Source: a virus. From it: a stretch of DNA of 64,000 bases. The DNA lies in IMG/VR virus record IMGVR_UViG_3300031746_000003, positions 56,345 to 120,344 of that record. One strand, given 5' to 3'. Position 1 is the stretch's first letter. Every line of letters starts with the position of its first letter. The notes below the pieces were generated by a model. It was not told where the DNA came from, made no database searches, and was given only the letters and a program-made list of their open reading frames with translations. Shown here in pieces: positions 25,751-34,578 of the stretch. The position numbers were made by a program, and so were the translations under genes.

Positions 25751-26153
25751 ATCTGAGCACTAGGTTACCGCTCTGCAGCTGTCCTACCACCTTGAAGCCT
25801 TTACTACAGTAGAGATTCATGGCTGCTTCGTTACTCCTGTCCACAGTGAGTATGCAGTCACCAGGGGTGCGTAGGGCAGCGTTTAGCAGAGCTCGACCTA
25901 TACCGTTTCGTCGGTACTTGCTAACAACACAGAGCTTCAGGACATCTAAGAGGTTGTTCTCGCGCTTTGCCAGTAAGAAGCCTTGTACCTCTTCAGATAT
26001 CAAGTCATGCGCTACGTAGCTGTTGTTCTCCAGTATCAGATGCTCAATAGTCTTTTCGTTGAACGCGGTTTCAGGGAAAACCTCTAGATCTAACTGAGCT
26101 AGAGCGACACTGTCTTCCACTTTAGCTGCCCGAATAACTGCGGAGTGCCTCAT
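25734..26153 (-). CDS. GNAT-family N-acetyltransferase
   Basis: 139 residues. Motif A is clear: KLCVVSKYRRNGIGRALLNA, with the Q/RxxGxG/A acetyl-CoA loop as RRNGIG. The following strand (GDCILTVDRSNEAAMNLY) and CSKGFKVVG are motif B; the length is typical of stand-alone GNATs. The substrate cannot be told; phage GNATs may modify host proteins or small molecules. Its ATG shares two bases with the ATG of the divergent gene at 26152, so its promoter must lie in that gene. Confidence 0.85.
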   Translation of the reverse strand: MRHSAVIRAAKVEDSVALAQLDLEVFPETAFNEKTIEHLILENNSYVAHDLISEEVQGFLLAKRENNLLDVLKLCVVSKYRRNGIGRALLNAALRTPGDCILTVDRSNEAAMNLYCSKGFKVVGQLQSGNLVLRSTSGG

Positions 26154-26388
26154 GTCTAAGATTCTAGTTCAAATCAGCTCAGATGCATCGCACATGCTAA
26201 GCGATGTTGTCGATACGGACATCCGAGAGTTTGAGCAGTGGTTCAAGAGCATTGGTAACGACCCGCTGATGGGGCTTGAGGCCGCCATCATTAAGACATA
26301 CATTGGTTGGAAGCTGGGAGTACACGCAGGTGGCGTTATCAAGACCCCTATTCAACCGGTCTCCTATTGCGAGGAAGAAAATGGCTAA
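26152..26388 (+). CDS. Unknown small protein
   Basis: 78 residues, ATG preceded by GGAG. A short alpha/beta protein with an aromatic helix (FEQWFKSIGNDPLMGLEAAI). Start codon overlaps that of the divergent GNAT gene. It overlaps the next zinc-ribbon gene by eight bases. Confidence 0.6.
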   Translation: MSKILVQISSDASHMLSDVVDTDIREFEQWFKSIGNDPLMGLEAAIIKTYIGWKLGVHAGGVIKTPIQPVSYCEEENG

Positions 26389-26716
26389 GCTACATGTGAC
26401 TGAGTTACGTTGTGATCGCTGCAAGAGGGTGGAGTACGTAGAGGCTACTGACGCTCATGCGCAGGATGCTTCTGTCCAAGTACCAGCGCTACATCTGATA
26501 ATGGGTGATGAACACTTGGAGGACACAGAGGTGCTGTTCCATGACCTCTGTTCCCCTTGTAAGAAGACTGTCAGCAGGTATGTAGAGCAGATCTCTAAAC
26601 CCATGGCTGAGCGCAAGTCCCCAGCTAGAGTCAAAGGTAGGGCTAAGAAGAAGGGGGACAGCCCCCCTTCTCCCGTAGCTACCTCCGGAACCGTTGTGGC
26701 TTCTCGGGCGTCCTGA
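26381..26716 (+). CDS. Zinc-binding small protein
   Basis: 111 residues from ATG 26381, preceded by AGGAAG. CDRC near residue 11 and CSPC near 59 suggest a zinc-coordinated beta domain, followed by a basic Pro/Lys tail (RVKGRAKKKGDSPPSP). Its 3' end overlaps the convergent gene by 38 bases. Possibly nucleic-acid binding; no family recognised. Confidence 0.6.
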   Translation: MAKLHVTELRCDRCKRVEYVEATDAHAQDASVQVPALHLIMGDEHLEDTEVLFHDLCSPCKKTVSRYVEQISKPMAERKSPARVKGRAKKKGDSPPSPVATSGTVVASRAS

Positions 26717-27257
26717 CATTCAGCGTACCCCCTGGTCCCTCCCAGTAGCAGATGAGGGACCTGGGGGCGTCCTCCAGGTGCTTTCCGTTCCGCCATAGCC
26801 GGAACCCTGCTCCAGGCCAGAGCTTGAGCAGGGTGGTGGCCTCCCCCGTCTTGTGGTGCCCGAAGGCCATCAGCTCCACCCCCGTCGACCTGTCCCCCTG
26901 CAGGGGCGGGTAGCGCTTCTCAGACCCCATCAGAGCCACCTTGGTGTCCGTGTACTCCAACCTGCCACCCTCTCCAGCCATGGTAGCCACGAGGACCAGA
27001 GCGTAGGGGTCCGGAGACTTTCTCCCAGTGGTGACCACATAGTCATCACCCGAGTAGTCTATCCGGATGTTGTGAAGCTTGGGAGCGACAGATAGTCGCT
27101 CCTGTTCCATGTAGCTCTGCAGCTGCTGTCGGAACGAGCTCCGCAGCGGGAGCTTCATGCAGGTACCCTCGTCCCCCACGACGACGTAGTACCCGTCGTC
27201 TAGTTGCCTCAAGGCTATCCCCTCAGTACATCCCTCGGTCACTGTGAAACACTGCAT
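26679..27257 (-). CDS. Unknown protein with GC-rich codon use
   Basis: 192 residues; AAGGAG stands seven bases before the ATG. Beta-rich throughout (GYYVVVGDEGTCMKLPL; PYALVLVATMAGEGGRLEY) with an aromatic C-terminus. Codons are markedly more GC-ending than in nearby plus-strand genes, hinting at separate acquisition or high expression. Preceded by a promoter-like block followed by a GGAC-TTTCC-GTCC hairpin. Function unknown. Confidence 0.65.
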   Translation of the reverse strand: MQCFTVTEGCTEGIALRQLDDGYYVVVGDEGTCMKLPLRSSFRQQLQSYMEQERLSVAPKLHNIRIDYSGDDYVVTTGRKSPDPYALVLVATMAGEGGRLEYTDTKVALMGSEKRYPPLQGDRSTGVELMAFGHHKTGEATTLLKLWPGAGFRLWRNGKHLEDAPRSLICYWEGPGGTLNVRTPEKPQRFRR

Positions 27258-27296
27258 TTAGGTATCTCCTTAAAAGGACGGAAAGTCCATCCATAG

Positions 27297-27327
27297 CTGT
27301 TATTCCAGCTATTCGGAGAATATTTCA
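27297..27327 (-). promoter_or_regulatory. Promoter-like 31-nt block (family member E) with leader hairpin
   Basis: On the minus strand GAAATATT lies at the -35 position and GGAATAAC at -10, at the same spacing as the other members. A GGAC-TTTCC-GTCC hairpin (27276-27288) follows before the ribosome site. Confidence 0.45.
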
Positions 27328-27336
27328 GAGCAGCGT

Positions 27337-27597
27337 TTAGCTAGCTAGACGAAGAGAATGTACAGGAGCTAGGGCAGCCAGGGCATACCTGACAGCAGCA
27401 TCCGTCTCCGCATTTCCTTTTGGTAGCGTCGTTAAGATGGTGTACGCAAGCATAGCCGCGCTTGGGCTCGTTGCTTCAACACCACGTAGTGACAGGGCCT
27501 GGGACTTAAATCCTTCCCGTTCGAACGCTTCTTGACATGCTTCAAGCATGACAGCCGCGTTCTCAAAGGAAAAGTTACCTTCAAGTAGAGTTGCCAT
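27337..27597 (-). CDS. Unknown Ala/Leu-rich helical protein
   Basis: 86 residues, entirely helical in appearance (AAVMLEACQEAFEREGF; then two Ala/Leu-rich helices). No Cys or membrane segment. TGTATAAC about 30 bases upstream of the ATG is a likely -10 element, just below the terminator of the preceding minus-strand unit. Function unknown. Confidence 0.62.
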   Translation of the reverse strand: MATLLEGNFSFENAAVMLEACQEAFEREGFKSQALSLRGVEATSPSAAMLAYTILTTLPKGNAETDAAVRYALAALAPVHSLRLAS

Positions 27598-27640
27598 ACA
27601 TGTAGTATTTAGTCTTTTAGTTATACATGCAAGGGAAAAA

Positions 27641-27685
27641 GATAACTAAAAGAACAGTATCCGGGGGGTTACCCCGGACTGTTCT
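27641..27685 (-). terminator. Intrinsic terminator
   Basis: An inverted repeat of AGAACAG plus TCCGGGG arms (7+7 bp with a two-base bulge) closes a five-base loop and on the minus strand is followed by TTTTAGTTATC. It lies just after the stop of the minus-strand gene at 27722. Confidence 0.75.
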
Positions 27686-27721
27686 CTCTCCAACCCTCAG
27701 GGATTGGACGTCGACGTCAGG

Positions 27722-28228
27722 TCAGAGAGGGGTGGGGGCCATCGCCTGAACGATGGCGACCGTACCCACCACGACCCCACCCACCACGACGGCCACGATG
27801 GCGGTCTTGGCGGCGACGCTCAGGAGCTCCTCACTGAAGCTGGGGACCTCTACGCTGGCCTCGTACGCGTCGAGCGCCCCATTGATCTTCTGCATCAGGG
27901 CCAGTCCCTGAAGCGCGGCTGGGGCGACCAACTGATCGATGCTCGGGGGCTTCTGCTGCTGTTGCATGAACGCTTGGAAAGCGGCCATCTGGTTCAGCTG
28001 CGACTGTTGTGCCTGTTGTGCCTGTTGCTCTGCGGTCATGTTGCTGGTCTCTTTCTCAGTGTCAGAGTTGCGGTCAGAGAAGTGAGTTGGGACGGATTCC
28101 CTCTCACTACTCTTATCCCTCGTTTTTTCCGCTTTTTGCAGCGGTGTAGGCAATGTGATGGTCGCCAGTAGTTCTGGTGACGTACCATTGCCTGTCCTCT
28201 TCAGGCTGTCTCTCAGTGTTGTCTTCAC
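27722..28228 (-). CDS. Membrane protein with C-terminal TM and Gln-rich region
   Basis: 168 residues starting in an ATGA overlap. A basic/Ser-rich N-terminal third, a Gln-rich helix (about 65-95), and one strong C-terminal transmembrane segment (about 138-160, TAIVAVVVGGVVVGTVAIV), i.e. tail-anchored topology. It is coupled to another small membrane protein upstream, so the two may form one membrane complex, perhaps for lysis or superinfection control; this is inference. Confidence 0.65.
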   Translation of the reverse strand: MKTTLRDSLKRTGNGTSPELLATITLPTPLQKAEKTRDKSSERESVPTHFSDRNSDTEKETSNMTAEQQAQQAQQSQLNQMAAFQAFMQQQQKPPSIDQLVAPAALQGLALMQKINGALDAYEASVEVPSFSEELLSVAAKTAIVAVVVGGVVVGTVAIVQAMAPTPL

Positions 28229-28488
28229 TTGATCCCCCCCGATTCCTTGAGAGCCGAGTGCCTCCCACTACCAGTCTTGAGAACTCCCTCGGACTTGCTC
28301 ATCAAGTCCTTGACCTCCTCCTTCGTCAGGATGAGGTTCAGGTCTACCGGGTGGAACTTCTCACCCTTCTTGGTTCGGTCTCTCATGCTCTTGACCCTCT
28401 TCCTCACGACCATCTTGTGCGTGGTCGTCGACATGACGCTCGTGAGGATACGAGCACCAATACAAAAGCCGATTACTACAGGAATCAT
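28225..28488 (-). CDS. Small N-terminally anchored membrane protein
   Basis: 87 residues from ATG 28488, chosen because GGGAG stands five bases before it. An upstream in-frame ATG at 28524 would lie at the predicted transcription start. A hydrophobic segment (IPVVIGFCIGARILTSV) at the very N-terminus precedes a basic, Lys-rich soluble tail. It ends in an ATGA overlap with the tail-anchored protein gene. Confidence 0.6.
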   Translation of the reverse strand: MIPVVIGFCIGARILTSVMSTTTHKMVVRKRVKSMRDRTKKGEKFHPVDLNLILTKEEVKDLMSKSEGVLKTGSGRHSALKESGGIK

Positions 28489-28526
28489 GAAACTCCCTAT
28501 CTGTGTGGGGTAATTCCCACTCATCT

Positions 28527-28557
28527 TTCTTATCCCCTAAATGCCCTATAAATTGAC
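28527..28557 (-). promoter_or_regulatory. Promoter-like 31-nt block (family member D)
   Basis: Minus-strand TCAAT at the -35 position, then CATTTAGGGGATAAG at -10. Transcription would start near 28523, followed by a GTGGG-AATTAC-CCCAC hairpin and the GGGAG ribosome site of the gene at 28488. Confidence 0.6.
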
Positions 28558-28637
28558 GGTTTATTAGGTCATTTTTTGCGTAGTTAGCCGGTAGTCAGCT
28601 ATCCTCAGAGCTCACGTGGTAAAGTACAGGTAAGTCA

Positions 28638-31600
28638 ATGCCTCTATCTTCTATGGACATCGCCCAGATGAATGGCGCCTTCCAGAACGGGGCCATGCAA
28701 AACATGGCTCAGTCTGGAATGATCGGGCAACCCTACGGGCACATGCCCTTAGGGGAAAACCTGGCTGGTAGAGCCATTAACATGGGTACTGGTGTAGCTC
28801 AGCCACTGACCATGGGAATGGCCACCCTCGCTGGGACTGACCCCATCTCTATGGGTATGCGCATGGGTACGTTTGCCTCCAGAGGATTAGGGACTGCTGG
28901 GGGTGTCGGCGTTGGTATGGCCGGTGGTCTTGGGATGATGGCTATCGGTGCCGGAGTACAGTACGCCGGGCATCAAGCGGTAGTCGGTGCTCAACAGCAG
29001 CAACAGTTCAACTCCTCTATGCGGAGTAACTTCAACTTTATTAACCCCGCTGCACACGGGGGTCGTGGCTTCTCGTCAGTAGACACAGCCACGATCTCTA
29101 GCAATCTTCGATCTATGGCTGGTGCTCCTCAGGGGCCCATGGGGGAGATGGTGGGCTTTGAAGAGCTCGGACGACTTGCTTCCAACATGGGACGTATGGG
29201 GATGGCACAGGGAGTACGCAGTGCCAAAGAGTTTTCTGGCAAGTTTAAAGAGATGGTCGGCGCGCTAAAAGAAATAGCTACGTCGTTCAACACCAACTTA
29301 GAAGAAGCTCAGCAGATGATGGGAGCCATGCGTGGCTCTGGTGTGTTTGGTGCTGGTAAGGCCGCTGCCTTCGCTAAGAGCATGAAGATGAGTAGCGCTG
29401 CGTCTGGGCTCACCACTACGGAGCAGACATCAGCAATGAATATTGGTTCTCAGATATCTAGGTCCATAGGTGGGCTAGGTAGAGCTGGTGCAGCTGGTGG
29501 GCTTAAGACCATTACAGACATCGGCACGGCTAAGCAGATGGGCATCATGAGTGAGGAGGATATTTATAACTCCACAGGGCTTGCTGGTGCTGAAGGTGTG
29601 CAGGCTATGGCTACGCAGCAGATGCAGTCAGCTGCTAGCTTTTTGAAGGGTGGGTTAGGCCGTAGGTTTCTAGCGTCCATGGCCGGTAAAGACGGTACGT
29701 TAAATCAGGGGTCTGTAAGTGCCTGGACAGCTGGTGGCATTGGTACTGGTGAGACCATGCGGATGGCTCATGAGAACTTGGGTGGGGTTGGCCGTGCTAA
29801 TTTTATACGTAATGAAGGGCGTCTTCGTGGTGAAGCTCTAGCCCAGTTCGGTGGGGCACTACCCGCGATGGTCATGAAGAGCTGGCTTGACCAGAGAGGC
29901 ATGTCGCTAGGGGAGAACAACGATAGATCTATGATTTTCATGCAGCGCCGCCTTGGTATGGGGCGTGACGAAGCTGACATGATGATCCGGCAGATAGAGC
30001 ATCTTCCAGAAATCATACAGCAGCAGAAGTTAGCTCAAGCAGACGTGGGTCAGAGTGAGCGCATGGGTAGGCAGAAAGCCAACCGTGGTCTAGAGGGCCT
30101 TAAGCGCAGCTTTGATAGAGCCAGAGAGACTGTTAACAACAAGCTACAAAAAGCTGGTGCAGATCTCTACGAGCATGCGTCCGACCAAATAGAAGCGTGG
30201 GCTAACAAGATGGTTGGTGGCTACGTCGAGGTGTATAGCCAAGCTGCAGCTAAGGCAGTCTCTTCTCTCAATATGGCTGGAGATGAGGGAGACCGGGCTA
30301 GAGCCATGGTTGGTATGAATGGAGGCAAGTTTAAACAGATGGGCTCACTGGGTAGTAGTGATACCCTGCGTAAAAGTATGTTCGGGGATGTTACTACTGG
30401 GGCGGGGAGTAATAACAGTAACTGGATACAGAAGAACCTTGGTATAGGAGATGTCTTGGCAGAGGAGCGTGGGGGTGCTGGCTGGTCTAAGTTCGGTACT
30501 CAAGGCGAGATGATGCGCGAGATGGGCGGCTCTCTACTCGGTACTGGTGGGGCTGATGCTCAGGCTAACAAGTCCATGCTTTCTATGGGTGCTGGAGGTG
30601 CTGCTGGTGCTATTGCCGGTGGTTGGACGGGGGCTACCGCCGGTGCAGTAGTAGGCGGGTTTGTAGGTGGTGCTGTAGGTCTTATGGCCGGTGGTGTTGG
30701 AGTTCTCGGTGGCATAGCCGCTGGGCAGGCTGTAGGTGGTTGGATAGGTGGTATAGGAGGAGCTGCAGCTGGTGGGTATCAAGGAGCTCAAGCTGGTGGA
30801 CTGCTCAGCTCAGGTGGAGCTGCTAGTTCTCAGGCGTTGGGTGCTGCAATGTCTAGTGAGGAGTCTGTACGCCTTCGCCAAGGTGCTTTCTCGTCAGATG
30901 AGGAAACAAGAAGCAAGACCATCTTGATGATGGACGGCGATGTCAAAAAGATAGAAGACAAGAAGAAGAAAGGGTTAACACTAACTGACACAGAAGAAGC
31001 ACAGCTAACTAACCTGAAGAGCATCAAGACTGCCTCCTCTGCAGGTGCTTACGCTGATAAGGCGGGCAAGAGCGTTACCAGCCTGTCTAAAGATGAGTGG
31101 GAGAAGATTGGTAAAGCTAATGGCCAGAGTGGCACAGAAGCTAGAGCAGCTGCGTACGCTCAAGCAGGTACGGCAGCTAAGGATCAACTTGAAGCGGTTA
31201 TAACCACCGCAGATGTTATGCAGAAGCAGGGGGAAGATATTGTTAGTGGATTAGGCACTAAAGGTGAGGGTGAGGGTGGGCAGCTAGTGCGTGGGGCTGG
31301 CGGTAAGTTAGAGTTGGGTGAAGAGGCTTATGGAGAGATCCATAACCAGTTTAAGAAGAACGAGCAGGCGTTAGGCGACTCAGCTTTCGAATACGCTCAA
31401 GGTATGGCTAAGGCAGCTGCATTTGCAGCTGACTACAAACCTGGCGAGTTCAAGTTTGAAGGTGTGTCTCAAGGGCGAGCAGGGTCACAAGCGTATGCGA
31501 AGGCTAAAGCAGCTTTTGGACCTGCGGAGGATGCTCGCCGTACTGCCCACATAAAGAAGTGGAAGGAGATGCAGGGTGAAGCTAGCGCCAAGCTCGGAGG

Positions 31601-32177
31601 ACTTAGCGCTGCAGACCGCAGACGAGCTATGCTTGCTGCGGGCAGTGGTGGGCGTGGCGCATTGGTGGACGCCCGTGATGAGTATCAAGCAGCTGTGGAG
31701 GATTCGCTAGATAAGGCTAAGAAGAGCCCAATCATAGGTGAGGGTCTTCGAGTTGCCGCGGGGTTCTTAGGAGTTAGAGTATCCGCTAAAGATCTGGCAG
31801 CTGCTGACAAGAATGGTGGTGTTGACTCTCAAATTAGGTTACTCGCTGAAGCATCAGGTATTGACTTCAAGGACCCTAAAAACTCGCAGTACATGAAAGA
31901 CTTTGAGGCTTTGGCGAAGGCCAAAACACCAGCTGAACGTACAGATGTAGTTACGCGACTGCAAGGCAGCGATGTGCAAAAAGCGATAACTAAGGTACAG
32001 GGTGATAAGAAGGAAGCTAGTGACCGCAAGGACAATCCAATACAGGCTCTGATGGAAGGTCACTTGAAGAACATAGCTTCGGCGTTTGGTGGTGCAGGAC
32101 AAGAACTTGCTAGTAAGATAGGGGTTGCCGTCTCTAGTAAAGATAACACTCCGCCAAGTGCCGAGAAACCAAAATGA
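28638..32177 (+). CDS. Tape-measure-like virion protein with glycine-zipper region
   Basis: 1179 residues. A Met/Gly/Ala-rich N-terminus, long helical stretches with little fold diversity (about 190-560), then an extended Gly/Ala/Val zipper (about 650-730, GGAAGAIAGGWTGATAGAV), then charged helices to the end. Length, helicity, a hydrophobic Gly-rich membrane-insertion segment, and position after the chaperone and before hub/baseplate genes all fit a tail tape measure. Other large ejected proteins cannot be excluded. Confidence 0.65.
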   Translation: MPLSSMDIAQMNGAFQNGAMQNMAQSGMIGQPYGHMPLGENLAGRAINMGTGVAQPLTMGMATLAGTDPISMGMRMGTFASRGLGTAGGVGVGMAGGLGMMAIGAGVQYAGHQAVVGAQQQQQFNSSMRSNFNFINPAAHGGRGFSSVDTATISSNLRSMAGAPQGPMGEMVGFEELGRLASNMGRMGMAQGVRSAKEFSGKFKEMVGALKEIATSFNTNLEEAQQMMGAMRGSGVFGAGKAAAFAKSMKMSSAASGLTTTEQTSAMNIGSQISRSIGGLGRAGAAGGLKTITDIGTAKQMGIMSEEDIYNSTGLAGAEGVQAMATQQMQSAASFLKGGLGRRFLASMAGKDGTLNQGSVSAWTAGGIGTGETMRMAHENLGGVGRANFIRNEGRLRGEALAQFGGALPAMVMKSWLDQRGMSLGENNDRSMIFMQRRLGMGRDEADMMIRQIEHLPEIIQQQKLAQADVGQSERMGRQKANRGLEGLKRSFDRARETVNNKLQKAGADLYEHASDQIEAWANKMVGGYVEVYSQAAAKAVSSLNMAGDEGDRARAMVGMNGGKFKQMGSLGSSDTLRKSMFGDVTTGAGSNNSNWIQKNLGIGDVLAEERGGAGWSKFGTQGEMMREMGGSLLGTGGADAQANKSMLSMGAGGAAGAIAGGWTGATAGAVVGGFVGGAVGLMAGGVGVLGGIAAGQAVGGWIGGIGGAAAGGYQGAQAGGLLSSGGAASSQALGAAMSSEESVRLRQGAFSSDEETRSKTILMMDGDVKKIEDKKKKGLTLTDTEEAQLTNLKSIKTASSAGAYADKAGKSVTSLSKDEWEKIGKANGQSGTEARAAAYAQAGTAAKDQLEAVITTADVMQKQGEDIVSGLGTKGEGEGGQLVRGAGGKLELGEEAYGEIHNQFKKNEQALGDSAFEYAQGMAKAAAFAADYKPGEFKFEGVSQGRAGSQAYAKAKAAFGPAEDARRTAHIKKWKEMQGEASAKLGGLSAADRRRAMLAAGSGGRGALVDARDEYQAAVEDSLDKAKKSPIIGEGLRVAAGFLGVRVSAKDLAAADKNGGVDSQIRLLAEASGIDFKDPKNSQYMKDFEALAKAKTPAERTDVVTRLQGSDVQKAITKVQGDKKEASDRKDNPIQALMEGHLKNIASAFGGAGQELASKIGVAVSSKDNTPPSAEKPK

Positions 32178-32443
32178 AGTCATTACTGTTCCAAGGTGTT
32201 ACTCCCTTTGTAGAGCCACCTGACTGTGCTGGTATTCCTTGTCGTGTAGAGGTACCTATCACAATCAATAAGCAGGGTAGACTCTATACGTTTATGCTGC
32301 GTGATAAGATCGCTCCCGAAGACCCTTACCTGGTGATGGTAAAAGCAGCAGCCTTCTCCATCCAACATAACGAGCCCTACAACGGGACGCCAATACCGCG
32401 TTCCGTCAAAGACTTTCTAATCAAGACCAACTTGGTGACCTAA
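32174..32443 (+). CDS. Unknown small protein upstream of baseplate genes
   Basis: 89 residues in an ATGA overlap with the tape-measure-like gene and TAATG with the next. Beta-rich centre (VPITINKQGRLYTFMLRDK). The place is that of small tail-tip or baseplate adaptors; no family recognised. Confidence 0.6.
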   Translation: MKSLLFQGVTPFVEPPDCAGIPCRVEVPITINKQGRLYTFMLRDKIAPEDPYLVMVKAAAFSIQHNEPYNGTPIPRSVKDFLIKTNLVT

Positions 32444-34578
32444 TGCCTGTATTCATCGAGCTCATTACTGAGGCATTCGAAGAAACCAATGCGCGCATTC
32501 AGAAAGATGCGGGCAGTGGTAGCGGCTCTGCTCGTGCCGGTAAGTCTAACGTGCGTAGGCCTGTGCGTGGGTTAGAGATCAAGGAAGATACCTTTGCGTT
32601 CTTGAAGGTAGTACGTGCAGACAACACAGAAATACCAATCATAGACTCTAGCTCACCTACTGGTAAGTCAGAGGGTGGTTACTCTAACTTCATACTGCAG
32701 AGCGTGCAGGAAGCACGTATGGAGAAGAACCAGATAGTAGAGACCTTCGGGGACTCCTACATATTCTTCTTTGGTGAGTCCCCACGCTTCTTAGACGTCA
32801 GTGCGGTGTTACTCAATAGCAACGACTTTAACTGGGAAGCAGAGTGGTGGGAGAACTATAACAAGTACCTACGTGGTACTAAGCTCGTAGAGATGGGGGC
32901 ACGTTGCTACCTTTTCTACGATGACAATATCGTAGAGGGGTACATCCTTGGGGCTCAAGCTGCGAAGACAGCTGATACGCCGCTGTCAGTACAGCTCACC
33001 TTCAAGTTCTTTGTAACTAACCAATCCAATGTGTCTTTCATAGGAGACACGAACTTCCCAACTAGGAAGGTTCTGACGACTATAGACATTGACGAAGCTG
33101 CTCCTATTGACTCCGTTAATACTGATTCGCAGCAGATCGCTAGTAATGCTGTAAGCACTCGCTCTGCAGCAGATCAGGCAGCTGTAGACGCACTGCTATC
33201 TCTTAACGAGCAGTTGTTGGGCGCCATTGGTCCTCCTACAGATCTAAAGCCGGATGAGATAGAGGCTGCTAACGCGGCGATAGCTAAGAACCTAGCTGCT
33301 ATACAGAACTTCCCACCAGGGCAGTTTGGTTCTGATCGTGCGCTTAGTGATGCTGTGCGTAACGCTCCTCCTGGTGGTTTGACTGATCCGGCTGTTACCA
33401 GCGCTATTCAGTCAACCAAGAACTCTGGTCCTGGGCATAGAGGTAAGATCTATGACAATTTCGACGAGTACATAGACAGCTCAGACGGCGCAGGTACCTC
33501 AACTGGCCTGAGTTACAGGCTACAGGATGACCGCCCTCCGTTGTTCTTGTTACAGGGGATCGTAGACTCGATAACTAATGCTGACGATGACCTACAGACA
33601 GAAGCCGCTAACCAGATGGCTAACTATGTAGAACCTGCGCCACCTACTCCTGAGCCACCACCAGAGGAAGAATCTTTTGGTAAGAAGCTACAACACTTTT
33701 TAGCTAGAGATACGCCGACTAACTCAAGAGACGTGCTGGGTTCTCCTAAGGTTATGAACGGCCTTGGTGTTGGCCCCATCTTCACTGCCGGGGCAGGTGC
33801 CGGAGCTGTAGCTGGGTTTGGGCCTAGGTTCGGCGGTGCAGCCCAAGGATTCGGTGGAGGTATAGGTGGCTCAGCTGGCGCTTTTGCTGTAGCTAGCTCA
33901 AGTGGTAGGGCTTTTGCTGGAGCTTTTGCTGGAGCAGCCGCAGGAGTTGGTGTCGTGACTACCGCTGATGGTACCTCCTTAGTCAGCACCAAGAGCTCCT
34001 TTGCAGGTATCTTTGGTCCTACCGCTGCAGCAAAGAATGTGTTTAGCTCAGACAGATTCCGCTACGTAGAAGGTGTTAACGACCCACGCTATGGGTACAG
34101 GAGCCCCCATGCTGCAGGGCCAGGCTTTGGGGTAGTAGGGTTTGCTGACTATGGAGGACCTGGTTTCGGTGGCTGCTCTAGCACTGGTGACCCAGGCTTC
34201 AGAGACCCAAGACTCTTTGCCTTTGCTGGGGTAGGGGCTAGCGCAAGAGCTGGTATCGCGTACACCAGCTTCAACAGGCCTAACCAAGATATCACTGCAC
34301 TAGGCGGCTCAGCGGGTGTCTTTGCTGTGGCAGGTGTATCTACTGGGTCAGGAGCTTTTGCCAGTAGCGGGACTTACACAAGAACAGGACTAGGTGGAGG
34401 AACGTCTGGCCAAATGGGCGGCGCTTACACAACTGTCACAGGCAGACCGTCCGCCTTCGCCATGGTCTCTGTTCCAGGGAAGTTAGACCCAACTGGTCAA
34501 GCCTCCTCTGGCTCTTTCTCTGGCGTTGATGGTTCTGGGGCTTACGCTGGAGCTTGGGCTCAGGCAAGCTTCCCATAA
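32443..34578 (+). CDS. Baseplate/tail-tip protein with silk-like Ala/Gly/Phe C-terminus
   Basis: 711 residues. Residues ~45-210 form a folded alpha/beta domain rich in Trp/Tyr/Phe (SYIFFFGESPRFLDVSAVLL; WEAEWWENYNKYL), reminiscent of tail-tip/baseplate adaptor domains. A helical linker and Pro/Glu segment (about 380-410) follow, then about 280 residues of Gly/Ala/Phe repeats (AFAVA, GAFAGAFAGAAAG) resembling fibrous or amyloid-like proteins. It lies between the tape measure and a hub-like gene. Confidence 0.65.
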   Translation: MPVFIELITEAFEETNARIQKDAGSGSGSARAGKSNVRRPVRGLEIKEDTFAFLKVVRADNTEIPIIDSSSPTGKSEGGYSNFILQSVQEARMEKNQIVETFGDSYIFFFGESPRFLDVSAVLLNSNDFNWEAEWWENYNKYLRGTKLVEMGARCYLFYDDNIVEGYILGAQAAKTADTPLSVQLTFKFFVTNQSNVSFIGDTNFPTRKVLTTIDIDEAAPIDSVNTDSQQIASNAVSTRSAADQAAVDALLSLNEQLLGAIGPPTDLKPDEIEAANAAIAKNLAAIQNFPPGQFGSDRALSDAVRNAPPGGLTDPAVTSAIQSTKNSGPGHRGKIYDNFDEYIDSSDGAGTSTGLSYRLQDDRPPLFLLQGIVDSITNADDDLQTEAANQMANYVEPAPPTPEPPPEEESFGKKLQHFLARDTPTNSRDVLGSPKVMNGLGVGPIFTAGAGAGAVAGFGPRFGGAAQGFGGGIGGSAGAFAVASSSGRAFAGAFAGAAAGVGVVTTADGTSLVSTKSSFAGIFGPTAAAKNVFSSDRFRYVEGVNDPRYGYRSPHAAGPGFGVVGFADYGGPGFGGCSSTGDPGFRDPRLFAFAGVGASARAGIAYTSFNRPNQDITALGGSAGVFAVAGVSTGSGAFASSGTYTRTGLGGGTSGQMGGAYTTVTGRPSAFAMVSVPGKLDPTGQASSGSFSGVDGSGAYAGAWAQASFP

